From Euperipatoides rowelli (taxonomy: Eukaryota > Onychophora > Udeonychophora > Euonychophora > Peripatopsidae), in NCBI GenBank assembly GCA_003024985.2, contig PXIH01S0018224.1: a DNA stretch of 17,772 bases; one strand, 5' to 3'. Below the pieces are notes generated by a model. It had not been told where the DNA came from, did not search any database, and saw only the letters and a program-made list of their open reading frames with translations. Position 1 is the stretch's first letter. Each line of letters starts with the position of its first letter. Below are positions 17,070 through 17,772 of the stretch, piece after piece. The position numbers were made by a program, and so were the translations under genes.

Positions 17070-17734
17070 CAGTGTTTCCAGACCGACTTAACAAAATTAC
17101 CCTCAGCCAGGCCCAAAATTACCCTCAAATACCCTTACTTCTAAAGTGATCATATTTTGGTGGAAAAAGTGGGGCATTAATAAAAAAATTAATTTGATAA
17201 GCTTTTTTTTTTTTTTTTAGCTACCAATCTCAATCAAATTTTGTTTGTTTAATTTTAAACTCACGCAAGTTGCAAATGAAACTAGCGTCTGGATCTCAGA
17301 CTTCACCAAGTTATCGCTTATCGCTGACCACTGATTCGTTCGTTTATGATCACATGATGGGACGATATTAACTCCTACTCCTTGATTGGATTATCTTTGG
17401 TTTGCATCATCATTATTTTTTTTTTTTTGTAAATGGGAATTGCACCCATCTAAACATAATTTAATAAAACAAATAAAATAAAACAAATGGTTACAATATT
17501 AAAAGTAAATTCACACATCATTATTTTTGACATGGCATGAGGCCAACGCACATAGTGTAGTGTACAAAATACAAATTACACTAATGAAAACAAAAGGAAC
17601 TGGAAAATATTGTTGGCTATATGCATAAAAATAAAATACCCCAAATACTCTCATTTGGTGAATACCCTCAAAAATACCCGCAAGCCTCCAAAATACCCTT
17701 TTTTCGGGTAATTACTCTCAATCTGGCAACACTG
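17070..17734. mobile_element. Non-autonomous hAT element (MITE-like), 665 bp
   Basis: The left end is CAGTGTTTCCAGA (17070-17082) and the right end is its inverted match TCTGGCAACACTG (17722-17734), 12 of 13 positions. The CAGTGTTGCCA form is a common hAT terminus. An exact 8-bp duplication, TTTCATTG, flanks it at 17062-17069 and 17735-17742. Near the ends, TACCC is repeated at 17098, 17120 and 17130, and at 17637, 17663, 17675 and 17694, with an inverted GGGTA at 17706. These are likely transposase-binding repeats. No coding potential is visible inside, so mobility would depend on a transposase supplied elsewhere. It lies in the intron downstream of the KCNQ exon. Confidence 0.9.
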
Positions 17735-17742
17735 TTTCATTG
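17735..17742. repeat. Target-site duplication, right copy (hAT, 17070-17734)
   Basis: Exact copy of TTTCATTG at 17062-17069. Confidence 0.88.
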
Positions 17743-17772
17743 GTTAAAAAAAATGACCTTTGATAGAGAGGT

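Overview
This window is A+T-rich (roughly 70% by eye), gene-poor animal DNA. The decisive feature is one 96-base spliced exon at 14381-14476 on the + strand. It encodes 32 residues that match, with a single difference, the end of S6 and start of calmodulin-binding helix A of the voltage-gated potassium channel KCNQ1 (Kv7.1). It is bounded by AG and GT splice sites, both in phase 0. Nothing else in the window reads as a conserved, intact host gene. The window is therefore best read as two large intron pieces (1-14380 and 14477-17772) of a KCNQ1-like gene, filled with transposon remnants. The organism is a metazoan. Base composition and repeat content suggest an invertebrate, but no clade can be fixed from the sequence alone.

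Layout, left to right. 54-279 is an old tandem duplication and 778-837 an inverted repeat with two AP-1-like sites. 990-1298 (-) is a fragment possibly derived from an RNA polymerase III subunit. 1605-2004 (-) is the 3' end of a LINE. 2539-2930 is the first of three possible Helitron-like 3' ends, each lying beside polypyrimidine DNA. 4082-4680 holds a G+C-richer block and a tRNA-like SINE head. 5907-6310 and 6627-7810 are the second and third Helitron-like ends, followed by minisatellite and satellite-like arrays. 8082-9317 is a T-rich block bracketed by a 22-base direct repeat. 10385-10629 (-) is the C-terminal end of a second type of LINE, bracketed by G12 and C20. 12086-12196 is a tandem duplication. 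12710-14061 is a 1352-bp hAT transposon with an exact 8-bp target duplication and a decayed transposase. 14381-14476 is the KCNQ exon. 14723-15890 (-) is a 5'-truncated LINE with a broken reverse transcriptase. 16504-16810 has G+C palindromes that may be transposon ends. 17070-17734 is a 665-bp non-autonomous hAT element with an exact 8-bp target duplication.

There is no operon-like logic here. The only function likely to be under selection is the channel exon and its splice sites. The rest records DNA transposons, LINEs and possible rolling-circle elements accumulating in introns. I found no convincing evidence of a new gene system. The most useful leads are the three Helitron-like ends tied to polypyrimidine arrays, the two hAT elements, and the channel exon whose boundaries appear to match vertebrate KCNQ1.
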